Below are positions 17,237-26,294 of a stretch of 64,000 nucleotides of DNA, in pieces (position 1 is the first letter of the stretch; each line of letters begins with the position of its first letter). A model generated the notes under the pieces. That model was not told the DNA's origin. It was given only the letters and a program-made list of their open reading frames with translations, and ran no database searches. The DNA is taken from contig CAVOKQ010000013.1 in assembly GCA_963696545.1 (NCBI GenBank), forward strand, positions 124,001-188,000. Reading direction: 5' to 3'. Origin of the DNA: RPQJ01 sp963696545. Its GTDB lineage: Bacteria; Pseudomonadota; Gammaproteobacteria; Steroidobacterales; Steroidobacteraceae. The translations under genes and the position numbers were made by a program.

Positions 17237-19234
17237 ATGCCCACCCGACGGCAGCTCGCGAACGCGATCCGTGCGCTCAGCATGGACGCGGTGCAGAAAG
17301 CCAATTCCGGCCACCCCGGCATGCCGATGGGCATGGCCGACATCGCCCAGGTGCTGTGGGCCGATCACCTGAAGCACAGCCCGGGCAACCCCGAGTGGGC
17401 GGACCGAGACCGGTTCGTGCTGTCGAACGGTCACGGGTCGATGCTGCTTTATTCGCTGCTGCACCTGACGGGCTACCCGCTCGACATCGAGCAGCTGATG
17501 AACTTCCGGCAGTTCGGTTCGCACACCGCGGGCCACCCGGAGTTCGACCCGCACCTCGGCATCGAGACGACCACGGGCCCGCTGGGGCAGGGCGTGGCGA
17601 ACGCGGTCGGCATGGCGCTGGCGGAGAAGATCCTCGCCGCGACGTTCAATCGGCCTGGCCACGAGATCGTGGATCACCGCACGTGGGTGTTCCTCGGCGA
17701 CGGCTGCCTGATGGAAGGCGTGTCGCACGAGGCCTGCTCGCTGGCAGGCACGCTGAAGCTCGGCAAGCTCACGTGCTTCTACGACGACAATGGCATCTCG
17801 ATCGACGGCGAGGTGCACGGCTGGTTTACCGACGACACGCCGAAACGCTTCGAGGCGTATGGCTGGCACGTCGTCCGCGACGTCGATGGCCACGACCCGG
17901 CGGCAATCGAGCGCGCCATCCAGGCGGCGCAGGCCGAGCCGGATCGGCCGTCGCTGATCTGCTGCAAGACGATCATCGGCTGGGGCTCGCCGAACAAGCA
18001 GGGCACCGAGGCCACGCACGGCGCCGCGCTGGGCGAGGCCGAGGTGGCCGCGACCCGCAAGAACATCGACTGGCCGTACGAGCCATTCGTCGTGCCGGAG
18101 GAAATCAGGGCTGCATGGGATGCGCGTGCGGCCGGTGCCAAGGCTGAGAAGACATGGCAGCAGCGCCTGGCAGCCTACGCGCAGGCCTACCCGGAGCTCG
18201 CTGCCGAGTTCGAACGCCGCGCAAAGGGTGAGCTCCCGGCCGGCTGGCGCAAGGCGGTCGAGGACTTCGTCAAGGCCGCGCAGGAAAAGCCCGCCGCCGT
18301 GGCGACGCGTTCGGCGTCGCAGAAGGTGCTGGACGTGCTTGGTGCCGCGATTCCCGAGATGCTCGGCGGATCTGCGGACCTGACGGGCTCGAACAACACC
18401 AACCACAAGGGGTCGAAGGCCGTCACCGCCGAGCATATCGGCGGCAACTACCTGCACTACGGCGTGCGCGAGTTCGGCATGACCGCGATCATGAACGGCG
18501 TCGCGCTGCACGGCGGATTCGTCCCGTACGGCGGCACGTTCCTGGTGTTCTCCGATTACGCGCGTAACGCAGTGCGCATGGCCGCGCTGATGAAGCAGCG
18601 CGTGATCCTCGTCTACACGCACGATTCGATCGGCCTGGGCGAGGACGGCCCGACGCACCAGCCGGTGGAGCACGTCGCGAGCCTGCGGCTGATCCCGAAC
18701 ATGCGGCTGTGGCGACCCTGCGATTCGGTCGAGACCGCGGTTGCCTGGTCCGCAGCCGTCGAACGACGCGATGGGCCCACCTGCCTGATCCTGAGCCGCC
18801 AGGCGCTGCCGCCGATGGAGCGCACCGCGGCGCAGGTCGCGGACACGGCTCGCGGCGGCTATGTACTGCTCGATTGCGGCAGCAAGCCGGACTGCATCCT
18901 GATCGCGACCGGCTCCGAGGTTGGACTCGCGGCCGACGCCGCGAAGCGCCTCACCGACGCCGGCCGCAAGGTTCGTGTAGTGTCGATGCCCTGCACCGAG
19001 GCTTTCGACACGCAGTCGCAACAGTACCGTGACAGTGTGCTGACGCCCGGTGTGCCGCGCGTCGCCATCGAAGCCGGCTGTCGCGAGAGCTGGTGGCGGT
19101 ACGTCGCGCCCGCGGGCGCGGTCATCGGCATGGACACGTTCGGCGCGTCGGCGCCGGCCAAGAAGCTTTTCGAGCACTTCGGCTTCACGCCGGAGAACGT
19201 CGTCCGCACAGTGGACGAACTGCTCAAGTCCTGA
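17237..19234 (+). CDS. tkt: Transketolase
   Basis: This thiamine-diphosphate enzyme moves two-carbon units in the pentose phosphate pathway. The 665 residues match bacterial transketolases. MDAVQKANSGHPGMPMGMA opens the protein. The ThDP-binding GDGCLMEGVSHEA region ends in DDNGISIDG, and the C-terminal half holds REFGMTAIMNGVALHGG and DSIGLGEDGPTHQPVEH. AAAGGGGT lies upstream of the ATG. It begins the tkt-gap-pgk-pyk cluster, with 24 bases to gap. An fba gene, often at the end of such clusters, is not here. Confidence 0.97.
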   Translation: MPTRRQLANAIRALSMDAVQKANSGHPGMPMGMADIAQVLWADHLKHSPGNPEWADRDRFVLSNGHGSMLLYSLLHLTGYPLDIEQLMNFRQFGSHTAGHPEFDPHLGIETTTGPLGQGVANAVGMALAEKILAATFNRPGHEIVDHRTWVFLGDGCLMEGVSHEACSLAGTLKLGKLTCFYDDNGISIDGEVHGWFTDDTPKRFEAYGWHVVRDVDGHDPAAIERAIQAAQAEPDRPSLICCKTIIGWGSPNKQGTEATHGAALGEAEVAATRKNIDWPYEPFVVPEEIRAAWDARAAGAKAEKTWQQRLAAYAQAYPELAAEFERRAKGELPAGWRKAVEDFVKAAQEKPAAVATRSASQKVLDVLGAAIPEMLGGSADLTGSNNTNHKGSKAVTAEHIGGNYLHYGVREFGMTAIMNGVALHGGFVPYGGTFLVFSDYARNAVRMAALMKQRVILVYTHDSIGLGEDGPTHQPVEHVASLRLIPNMRLWRPCDSVETAVAWSAAVERRDGPTCLILSRQALPPMERTAAQVADTARGGYVLLDCGSKPDCILIATGSEVGLAADAAKRLTDAGRKVRVVSMPCTEAFDTQSQQYRDSVLTPGVPRVAIEAGCRESWWRYVAPAGAVIGMDTFGASAPAKKLFEHFGFTPENVVRTVDELLKS

Positions 19235-19258
19235 GTTATTTTCCTGGGAGGTCGAGAC

Positions 19259-20257
19259 ATGACGATCAAGGTTGGCATCAACGGATTCGGACGAATCGGA
19301 CGCATGGTATTCCGCGCCGCGGCGCGCGACTTCAAGGACATCGAGATCGTCGGCATCAACGATCTGCTCGAGCCCGAGTACCTCGCCTACATGCTGAAAT
19401 TCGACTCCGTGCACGGCCGCTTCAAGGGCGACGTGTCTGTCGAAGGCAACACGCTGGTCGTGAACGGCAAGAAGATCCGTCTCACTGCGGTCAAGGACCC
19501 GACCGAGCTCAAGTGGGGCGAGGTGGGCGCCGACGTGGTGGTCGAGTCGACCGGCTTGTTCCTGACGAAGGAAACCGGCGAGAAGCATCTCGCGGCGGGC
19601 GCGAAGAAGGTGATCATGTCGGCGCCGTCGAAGGACGATACGCCGATGTTCGTGTTCGGCGTCAACGACAAGACGTATGCCGGCCAGGCGATCATCTCGA
19701 ACGCGTCCTGCACGACGAACTGCCTCGCACCGGTTGCCAAGGTGCTGAACGACACCTGGGGCATCAAGCGCGGCCTGATGACGACCGTGCACGCGGCGAC
19801 CGCCACGCAGAAGACCGTCGACGGCCCGTCGAACAAGGACTGGCGCGGCGGCCGCGGCATCCTCGAGAACATCATCCCGTCTTCGACCGGCGCCGCGAAG
19901 GCCGTGGGCAAGGTCATCCCGGAGCTGAACAAGAAGCTCACGGGCATGGCGTTCCGCGTGCCGACGTCCGACGTGTCGGTGGTCGACCTCACCGTCGAGC
20001 TCTCGAAGCCGGCGAAGTACGAGGAGATCTGCGCGGCCATGAAGGCGGCCTCCGAGGGCGCGATGAAGGGCGTGCTCGGCTACACGAAGGAGAAGGTCGT
20101 CGCGACCGACTTCCGCGGCGAGAGCTGCACGTCCGTGTTCGACGCGGACGCCGGCATCGCGCTCGACGATACGTTCGTCAAGGTGGTGGCGTGGTACGAC
20201 AACGAGTGGGGCTACAGCTGCAAGGTGCTGGAAATGGTCCGCGTGATCGCGAAGTGA
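19259..20257 (+). CDS. gap: Glyceraldehyde-3-phosphate dehydrogenase (type I)
   Basis: This enzyme oxidises and phosphorylates glyceraldehyde-3-phosphate with NAD. The 332 residues begin MTIKVGINGFGRIGRMVFRAA (Rossmann loop). The catalytic cysteine lies in SNASCTTNCLAPVAKVLND, and the substrate-site histidine region is TVHAATATQKTVDGPS. The cofactor-loop sequence INDLLEPEYLAYMLKFDSVHG is the usual NAD-type form. A GGGAGG ribosome site precedes the ATG. It receives triose phosphate made by KdgA of the pectin locus downstream as well as by glycolysis. Confidence 0.98.
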   Translation: MTIKVGINGFGRIGRMVFRAAARDFKDIEIVGINDLLEPEYLAYMLKFDSVHGRFKGDVSVEGNTLVVNGKKIRLTAVKDPTELKWGEVGADVVVESTGLFLTKETGEKHLAAGAKKVIMSAPSKDDTPMFVFGVNDKTYAGQAIISNASCTTNCLAPVAKVLNDTWGIKRGLMTTVHAATATQKTVDGPSNKDWRGGRGILENIIPSSTGAAKAVGKVIPELNKKLTGMAFRVPTSDVSVVDLTVELSKPAKYEEICAAMKAASEGAMKGVLGYTKEKVVATDFRGESCTSVFDADAGIALDDTFVKVVAWYDNEWGYSCKVLEMVRVIAK

Positions 20258-20308
20258 TTCGCGCCCGCACGGCCCCGTATTTCAACAGCTGACCAAAGGG
20301 AGCACAGC

Positions 20309-21490
20309 ATGGTGCGTGTCCTTCGCATGACCGACCTCGACCTCAAGGGCAAGCGTGTCCTGATCCGCGAGGACCTGAATGTTCCAGTCAAGAACGGCGT
20401 CGTGACCAGCGACGCGCGCATCCGGGCGTCGCTGCCGACGATGAAGGCCGCGCACGCCGCGGGCGCCCGCGTGATGCTGATGACCCATCTCGGGCGTCCC
20501 GAGGAGGGCGTGTCCGCCGAGGAGTTCTCGCTCGCCCCGGTGGCGGCGCGGCTCTCCGAGCTGCTCGGTCTCAAGGTGCGCTTCGAGCGCGACTGGCTGA
20601 ATGGCGTCGCCTGCGAGCCCGGCGAGATCGTGCTGCTGGAGAACGTGCGCTTCAACAAGGGCGAGAAGAAGAACAAGGACGAGCTCGCGAAGCAGATGGC
20701 GGCGCTCTGCGACGTGTACGTGATGGACGCGTTCGCGACCGCGCATCGCGCCGAGGCGAGCACGCACGGCGTGGCGAAGTTCGCACCGGTCGCCTGCGCG
20801 GGCCCGCTGCTCACTGGTGAGCTCGAAGCGCTCGAGAAGGCGCTCGGCAGCCCGAAGCGGCCGCTGATCGCCATCGTCGGCGGATCCAAGGTCTCGACGA
20901 AGCTCACCGTGCTCGAGAACCTGCTCGGCAAGGTGGACAAGCTGATCGTCGGCGGCGGCATCGCCAACACGTTCCTGGCGGCTGCCGGTTATCCGATCGG
21001 CAAGTCGCTGCACGAGCCCGAGATGATCGACATCGCGAAGGGGCTGCTCGAGCGTGCGAAGGCCGGCGGCGCCGACATCCCGCTGCCGACCGACGTCGTG
21101 GTCGCGAAGGAATTCGCGGCTTCGGCCGAGGCGGACGTGAAGCCGGTCGCGGCCGTCAGCGCCGACGAGATGATCCTCGACATCGGACCGGACACCGCCG
21201 AGCGTTTCGCCGGTGCACTTAAGGACGCGGGCACGATCGTCTGGAACGGGCCGGTTGGCGTGTTCGAGTTCGACCAGTTCGGCGAGGGCACGCGCGTGAT
21301 CGCGCAGGCCGTTGCCCGCAGCCCGGCGTTCTCGATCGCAGGCGGCGGCGACACGATCGCCGCTATCGAGAAATACGGCGTCGGCGCAGACATCTCCTAC
21401 ATCTCCACGGCTGGCGGCGCCTTCCTCGAGTTCCTCGAGGGCAAGAAGTTGCCGGCGGTCGAGGTGCTGGAGCAGAGGGCGGCCGGGTAG
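20309..21490 (+). CDS. pgk: Phosphoglycerate kinase
   Basis: This enzyme transfers phosphate from 1,3-bisphosphoglycerate to ADP. The 393 residues contain the substrate-binding opening VLIREDLNVPVKNG, HLGRPEEG, and the nucleotide site GGGDTIAAIEKYG with a C-terminal SYISTAGGAFLEFLEGK. The ATG at 20309 is preferred because AAAGGGAGCACAGC precedes it; a second ATG six codons later would also leave the family core intact. It lies 51 bases after gap. Confidence 0.97.
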   Translation: MVRVLRMTDLDLKGKRVLIREDLNVPVKNGVVTSDARIRASLPTMKAAHAAGARVMLMTHLGRPEEGVSAEEFSLAPVAARLSELLGLKVRFERDWLNGVACEPGEIVLLENVRFNKGEKKNKDELAKQMAALCDVYVMDAFATAHRAEASTHGVAKFAPVACAGPLLTGELEALEKALGSPKRPLIAIVGGSKVSTKLTVLENLLGKVDKLIVGGGIANTFLAAAGYPIGKSLHEPEMIDIAKGLLERAKAGGADIPLPTDVVVAKEFAASAEADVKPVAAVSADEMILDIGPDTAERFAGALKDAGTIVWNGPVGVFEFDQFGEGTRVIAQAVARSPAFSIAGGGDTIAAIEKYGVGADISYISTAGGAFLEFLEGKKLPAVEVLEQRAAG

Positions 21491-21607
21491 CCCCTGGGTA
21501 TCGGGAACAGGGGATAGTGATCAGGGGGTACCCCTGCCCCCTAGTCACGGCCCCCTATTGTTGTTCACTATCCACCGACCACAGTTCACCGACACAACCC
21601 TCGCACC
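21491..21607. repeat. Imperfect palindromic intergenic repeat between pgk and pyk
   Basis: The 117-bp gap contains nested inverted words: GGGGATAGTGATCAGGGGG faces CCCCCTAGTCAC followed by CCCCCTATT, with the tight palindrome CAGGGGGTACCCCTG inside. A TTCACTATCCACCGACC string follows. The same kind of AGTGGATAGTGA/TCACTATCCA words fills the gap before petA (55.6 kb), suggesting a dispersed repeat family. Confidence 0.6.
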
Positions 21608-23038
21608 ATGCTCCGTCGCACCAAGATCGTCGCTACGCTCGGCCCGGCCACCGATGCCCCGGGCGTGCTCGAGGACGTCATTCGCCGCGGGGCGGACGTC
21701 GTGCGCGTCAACTTCTCGCACGGCAAGGCGGCCGACCATCGCAAGCGTGTCGACGGTGTCCGTCGCGCGGCCGCTGCGGTCGGCAAGCACGTGGCGGTGC
21801 TCGGCGACCTGCAGGGTCCGAAGATCCGCATCGAGCGATTCGCCAACGGCACGGCCGTGCTGGTCGAGGGCGAGCCGTTTGCGCTCGACCCGGCGATCCC
21901 TGCGCAGGAAGGCACAGACCGCGCGGTCGGCATGACCTACCCCGACCTGGCGCGTGACGTCCAGCCGGGCGATGAGCTGATCCTGGGCGACGGCCAGATC
22001 GAGCTTCGAGTCGTCGGCGTGGACGGTACGCGCGTCGAATGCCGCGTGCTCACCGGCGGTGAGTTGTCGGACCACAAGGGCATCAACCGGCGTGGCGGCG
22101 GCCTGTCGGCGCAGGCGCTCACGGACAAGGACCGCGAGGACGTGAAGCTTGCCGCGTCGCTCGACGTCGACTACCTGGCCGTGTCGTTCGTGCGCCAGGC
22201 GGCCGACGTCGAAGAAGCGCGCGCGCTGCTGAAGGCCGCCGGCAGCGATGCGCGGATCGTCGCCAAGATCGAGCGCAGCGAGGCGATCCCGCGTCTCGAG
22301 GAAATCATCAAGGCGAGCGACGCGGTGATGGTCGCGCGCGGCGATCTCGGCGTGGAGGTCGGCTACGCGCAGCTGACCGGCCTGCAGAAGCAGATCCTGC
22401 ATATGGCCCGCGGCCTCGACCGCGTGACCATCACGGCGACGCAGATGATGGAGTCGATGATCCACAGCCCGGTGCCGACGCGCGCCGAGGTTTCGGACGT
22501 GGCCAATGCCGTGCTCGACGGCAGCGATGCCGTGATGCTGTCAGGCGAGTCCGCGGTCGGCAAGTACCCGAGCCGCGCCGTCGAGGCGATGGCCGAGGTG
22601 ATCGAGGGCGCGGAGAAATACCAGCTGGCTCGGGCCCGTCGCGGCGACCGCTTCGAGGGCCGTGTCACCGAGTTCGCCCAGGCCATCGCGCACGCGGTGA
22701 TGTTCACCGCCAGTCACATGGACGTCGAGGCCATCGTCGCGCTGACCGAGTCGGGCTCGACGCCGCTGTGGATGTCGCGCATCCGCTCCGACATCCCGAT
22801 CTTCGCGTTCACGCGGCACGAGCGCACGCAGCGCCGCGTCGCGCTGTACCGGGGCGTCTATCCGATCGAGTTCGACATCACGTACACGGATCCGGCGGTG
22901 CTCTACCGGGCGATCTCGAAGGAGCTGCTCGATCGCGGCCACGTCAAGCCGGGTGACGAGCTGATCCTGACGCTCGGCGAGTTGTCGGGCGTGTCGGGCG
23001 GCACCAACACGATGAAGCTTCTGACCGTCGAGCGGTAG
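21608..23038 (+). CDS. pyk: Pyruvate kinase
   Basis: This enzyme makes pyruvate and ATP from phosphoenolpyruvate. The 476 residues begin MLRRTKIVATLGPATDAPGV and show VRVNFSHGKAADH, GDLQGPKIRIERF, the active-site lysine region RIVAKIERSEAI, and VMVARGDLGVEV with TQMMESMIHSPVPTRAEVSDVANAVLDG. The C-terminal allosteric-type domain is present. It ends the lower-glycolysis cluster and converges with kduD of the pectin locus 43 bases on. Confidence 0.97.
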   Translation: MLRRTKIVATLGPATDAPGVLEDVIRRGADVVRVNFSHGKAADHRKRVDGVRRAAAAVGKHVAVLGDLQGPKIRIERFANGTAVLVEGEPFALDPAIPAQEGTDRAVGMTYPDLARDVQPGDELILGDGQIELRVVGVDGTRVECRVLTGGELSDHKGINRRGGGLSAQALTDKDREDVKLAASLDVDYLAVSFVRQAADVEEARALLKAAGSDARIVAKIERSEAIPRLEEIIKASDAVMVARGDLGVEVGYAQLTGLQKQILHMARGLDRVTITATQMMESMIHSPVPTRAEVSDVANAVLDGSDAVMLSGESAVGKYPSRAVEAMAEVIEGAEKYQLARARRGDRFEGRVTEFAQAIAHAVMFTASHMDVEAIVALTESGSTPLWMSRIRSDIPIFAFTRHERTQRRVALYRGVYPIEFDITYTDPAVLYRAISKELLDRGHVKPGDELILTLGELSGVSGGTNTMKLLTVER

Positions 23039-23081
23039 CGCCGCGTCGTCGGACCAATTGCGGCGGTGCGCGCCGCCGCCT

Positions 23082-23861
23082 CTACCTGGTCAGCCACCCT
23101 CCGTCGACCGGCACGATGGCGCCGTGCATGTAGTCCGAAGCGGACGACGCGAGGAACACCGCCGCGCCTGCGAGGTCCGCGGGCTCACCCCACCTGCCGG
23201 CGGGGATCCGGGCCAGGATGTCGCGACTGCGCTCGGGATCTGCACGCAGTGCCTGCGTGTTCGCGGTGGCGAAGTAACCGGGCGCGATCGCATTTACGTT
23301 TATGCCGCGCGCCGCCCATTCGTTCGCCAGCAGGCGCGTCAGGCCCGCGACACCGCTCTTGCTGGCGGTGTAGGACGCCACGCGGATGCCGCCCTGGAAC
23401 GACAGCATCGACGCCACGTTGATGACTTTGCCGCGCTGGCCCGACCCGAGCACGTGGCGCCCGAACGCCTGCGACATGAAGAAGCACGCCTTCAGGTTCA
23501 CGTCGATTACGGCGTCCCAGTCGTCCTCCGAGAATTCGGTGGCGTCGGCGCGGCGGATGATGCCGGCGTTGTTGACGAGGATGTCCGCGCGACCGAGCAC
23601 ACGCACCGACTCCGCGACGATCCCGGCGTAGTCGGCGCCGCGACCGAGCGTCGCTTCGATCGAGTGCAGGCGCCGACCGTGCGCGGCGACTGCTGCGGCG
23701 GTTGCCTCGGGATCGCCCGGGCCTATCGACACGATGTCGGCTCCGGCCGCCGCCAGCCCGGTGGCCATGCCTGCGCCCAGGCCCGTGTTGCCGCCGGTCA
23801 CGAGGGCAACGCGGCCTTGCAGCGAAAACATCTGTAACGCAGGGCTCAGCGCAGCGCTCAT
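23082..23861 (-). CDS. kduD: 2-keto-3-deoxygluconate-forming oxidoreductase, SDR family (KduD)
   Basis: This short-chain dehydrogenase should reduce 2,5-diketo-3-deoxygluconate to KDG. The 259 residues hold the cofactor loop VALVTGGNTGLGAGMA, NNAG (inside ILVNNAGIIRRADATEFSEDDW), the catalytic Ser at NVASMLSFQGG and YTASK (Tyr-x3-Lys), and a C-terminal PVDGGWLTR. The match to KduD is strengthened by kduI, whose TGA overlaps this ATG (ATGA at 23858-23861). A second ATG ten codons later is possible. It is last in the uxaC-kduI-kduD operon. Confidence 0.93.
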   Translation of the reverse strand: MSAALSPALQMFSLQGRVALVTGGNTGLGAGMATGLAAAGADIVSIGPGDPEATAAAVAAHGRRLHSIEATLGRGADYAGIVAESVRVLGRADILVNNAGIIRRADATEFSEDDWDAVIDVNLKACFFMSQAFGRHVLGSGQRGKVINVASMLSFQGGIRVASYTASKSGVAGLTRLLANEWAARGINVNAIAPGYFATANTQALRADPERSRDILARIPAGRWGEPADLAGAAVFLASSASDYMHGAIVPVDGGWLTR

Positions 23862-24694
23862 CGCAGCGCCTCCATCGGCACGCCGGCCATGTCGCGGTAG
23901 TCGATGTTCTCGCCGCCCATCGCCCAGATGAACGTGTAGTTCGACGTGCCGCAGCCGGTGTGGATCGACCACGGCGGCGACATCACGGCCTGCTCGTTCG
24001 CGACCACGATGTGCCGCGTCTCGCCGGGCTCGCCCATGAAGTGGAAGACCCGCGCCTCTGGCTTCAGGTCGAAGTAAAAGTACGTTTCGGAGCGGCGTTC
24101 GTGGCGGTGGCAGGGCATCGTGTTCCACACGCTGCCTTCCTTCAGCATCGTCAGTCCAAGCAGCAGCTGCGCGGAGCGGCAGACCTCCGGGTCGACGTAC
24201 TTGTAGATGACCCGCTCGTTCGACGTCGCGTGCGAGCCCATCGGCATCGGCTTCGCGTCGGCGATCGGGATCCTGACCGTCTCGTAGCGGACGTGGGCCG
24301 GCGTGCTGACGAGGTAGAAACGCGCGGGCGAGGCCGCGCTGGCCGATTCGAAGGCGACCTTCGCGGTGCCCATCGGCACGTAGAGACCGTCACGCGGCTC
24401 CATCTCGTAAGCTGTTCCGTCGACCGTGATGCGGCCCTTGCCGCCGACGTTGATGACGCCGAGCTCTCGCATCGCGAGGAACGGGCCCGTGGCGAGTTCG
24501 GGGCAGGCCTCGAGGACGAGAGGTGCGCTCGTCGGCAGCGCGCCGCCGATCACCATGCGCTCGACGTGGTTGTGCGTGAGCGAGATCTCGCCCGGCACGA
24601 AGATGTCGGTCGCGAGGTAGTACGAGCGCAGGCGCTCCGTGGAAAGGCCGATTACCTGGTCCGGGTGCGTGGCGTGGCGCTTGTCTACTTTCAT
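23858..24694 (-). CDS. kduI: 5-keto-4-deoxyuronate isomerase
   Basis: This cupin-fold zinc enzyme converts 5-keto-4-deoxyuronate, formed from the unsaturated uronate released by pectate lyases, to 2,5-diketo-3-deoxygluconate. The 278 residues match E. coli KduI. The metal-site segment NTMPCHRHERRSETYFYFDL is clear, and the start MKVDKRHATHPDQVIGLSTERLR is typical. It lies 24 bases after uxaC and overlaps kduD. It needs pectate lyase products as substrate, in keeping with the lyase gene at 33 kb. Confidence 0.97.
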   Translation of the reverse strand: MKVDKRHATHPDQVIGLSTERLRSYYLATDIFVPGEISLTHNHVERMVIGGALPTSAPLVLEACPELATGPFLAMRELGVINVGGKGRITVDGTAYEMEPRDGLYVPMGTAKVAFESASAASPARFYLVSTPAHVRYETVRIPIADAKPMPMGSHATSNERVIYKYVDPEVCRSAQLLLGLTMLKEGSVWNTMPCHRHERRSETYFYFDLKPEARVFHFMGEPGETRHIVVANEQAVMSPPWSIHTGCGTSNYTFIWAMGGENIDYRDMAGVPMEALR

Positions 24695-24718
24695 GTGTGC
24701 GTCTCCGAGTTTGTCGCG

Positions 24719-26138
24719 CTAACCGAGGCGGTAGGCGCGCTTGGGCAGGTGATAGGCGAGGTCGGCGGCGATCTCGAGCGCCTCGTCCTCCTGCAGCCGG
24801 TGCTCACCGACCAGCCGGGCGAGGTAGGCCGCGTCCACCCGGCGAGCAACGTCGTGCCGGGCCGGTATCGAAAGGAATGCGCGGGTGTCGTCGTTGAATC
24901 CCACCGTGTTGTAGAACCCGGCGGTCTCAGTCGTCTGTTCACGAAAGCGCATCAGCCCGTTCGGGCTGTCGTGGAACCACCAGGCCGGCCCGAGGCGCAG
25001 CGCCGGATAGTGTCCGGCGAGCGGCGCGAGCTCGCGACTGTAGGCGCTCTCGTCGAGCGTGAACAAGATGATCGCCAGCCGCGTCTCGTTGCCGTACAGG
25101 TCGAGTAACGGCTTCAGCGCGTGCACGTAATCCGTCTGCGTCGGGATGTCGGCGCCGCGGTCGCGACCGAAGCGAGCGTGGATCGCGAGGTTGTGGTTGC
25201 GGAATGAGCCCGGGTGGATCTGCATCACGAGCCCGTCGTCGATGCTCATCCGGGCCATTTCCGTCAGCATCTGCGCCCGGAACAGCTCGGCATCCTTGGG
25301 CGACACCCTTTCGCGGAGCACCCGGTCGAACAGTTCCTCTGCTTCACGAGGCTTGAGATCCGCCGTACGTGCACTCGGGTGACCGTGATCCGTGGACGTC
25401 GCGCCCATGCGGCGGAAGTACTCGCGACGGCGGCGATGCGCAGCGAGGTAGCCGTCCCAGGTCTCGGTATCCTCGCCCGTGAGCGACGCCAGCTCGCCGA
25501 TTCCCTCGCGGAATCCCGGGAACTCCGGATCCACGACGGGATCCGGCCGGTATGCGGTCAGCACGCGGCCGGTCCAGCCGCTCCTGCGCAGCGCGTCGTG
25601 GTGCGGCAGCTGGTCGAGCGGCGACTCGGTGGTCGTGAGCACCTCGATGTTGAAGCGCTCGAACAATGCCCGCGGGCGGAAGTCGGGGCGCCGCAGGCAC
25701 TCGCCGATCTGGTCGTAGTACTCGTCCGCCGTCGCGGCGCGAAAGCCGGCGACGGAGCGCGAACAGGTCGTGGAACACCTGGTCGAGCCAGAGCGAGGAC
25801 GGCGTCCCGCGGAACAGGTGATAGTGGCCGGCGAATACGCGCCAGGCTTCGCGCGGATCGACACCGGCGCCGGTATCAGCCGTTGCGCGGATACCGAGCG
25901 ACTCGAGCGGGATGCCCTGGCTGTACAGCATCCGGTACAGGTAGTGGTCGGGTACCAGCAGCAGGCTGGTCGGGTCCTCGAACGCGGCGTCGGTCGCGAA
26001 CCAGCCCGCGTCCGTGTGGCCGTGCGGGCTGATGATCGGCAGGTTCCGGACGTGCGCAAAGATGCGCCTGGCAATCTCCCGAAGCCCGACATCCGCTGGA
26101 AAGAGGCGGTCAACGTGCAATGTCAGCGGCTGAACCAC
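24719..26138 (-). pseudogene. uxaC: Uronate isomerase, disrupted by one frameshift
   Basis: The enzyme isomerises galacturonate to tagaturonate and glucuronate to fructuronate. The N-terminal part (MVQPLTLHVDRLFPADVGLREIAR, the metal site ISPHGHTDAGWF, through WLDQVFHDLFALRR) and the rest (GFRAATADEYYDQIGECL to the C-terminal PKRAYRLG) lie in different frames. They meet at about 25748-25751, where one extra base is present. Removing it gives 472 residues, matching E. coli UxaC (470). Both parts look fully conserved, so a sequence error or a very recent mutation is likely. It heads the uxaC-kduI-kduD operon, whose promoter carries the shared operator. Confidence 0.93.
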
Positions 26139-26212
26139 TTGATGGAGTCTCCCCGTCCGCGCGCCGGATCTGCCGGCACCGGGTAGTCCCGTGGATGCGG
26201 CGCGCGGCGATC

Positions 26213-26251
26213 ATGATAACGGCAGACGGACGTTTTGGTAACCGGTGTCAT
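26213..26251 (-). promoter_or_regulatory. Promoter and LacI-type operator of the uxaC-kduI-kduD operon
   Basis: On the minus strand TTACCA (-35, 26241-26236) and TATCAT (-10, 26218-26213) are 17 bases apart. The operator at 26251-26236 reads ATGACACCGGTTACCA and covers the -35 box, as expected for repression. Confidence 0.7.
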
Positions 26252-26294
26252 GGCGTGCCCGACTGGTGCCCGGATCGCTGCTCGAGGCACGGAA

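Noticed and set aside
17051..19792. A very long minus-strand open frame opposite tkt and gap
   Set aside because: It has no family similarity, low-complexity Arg/His/Ala composition, and lies opposite two clear genes; it is a product of high GC codon use.
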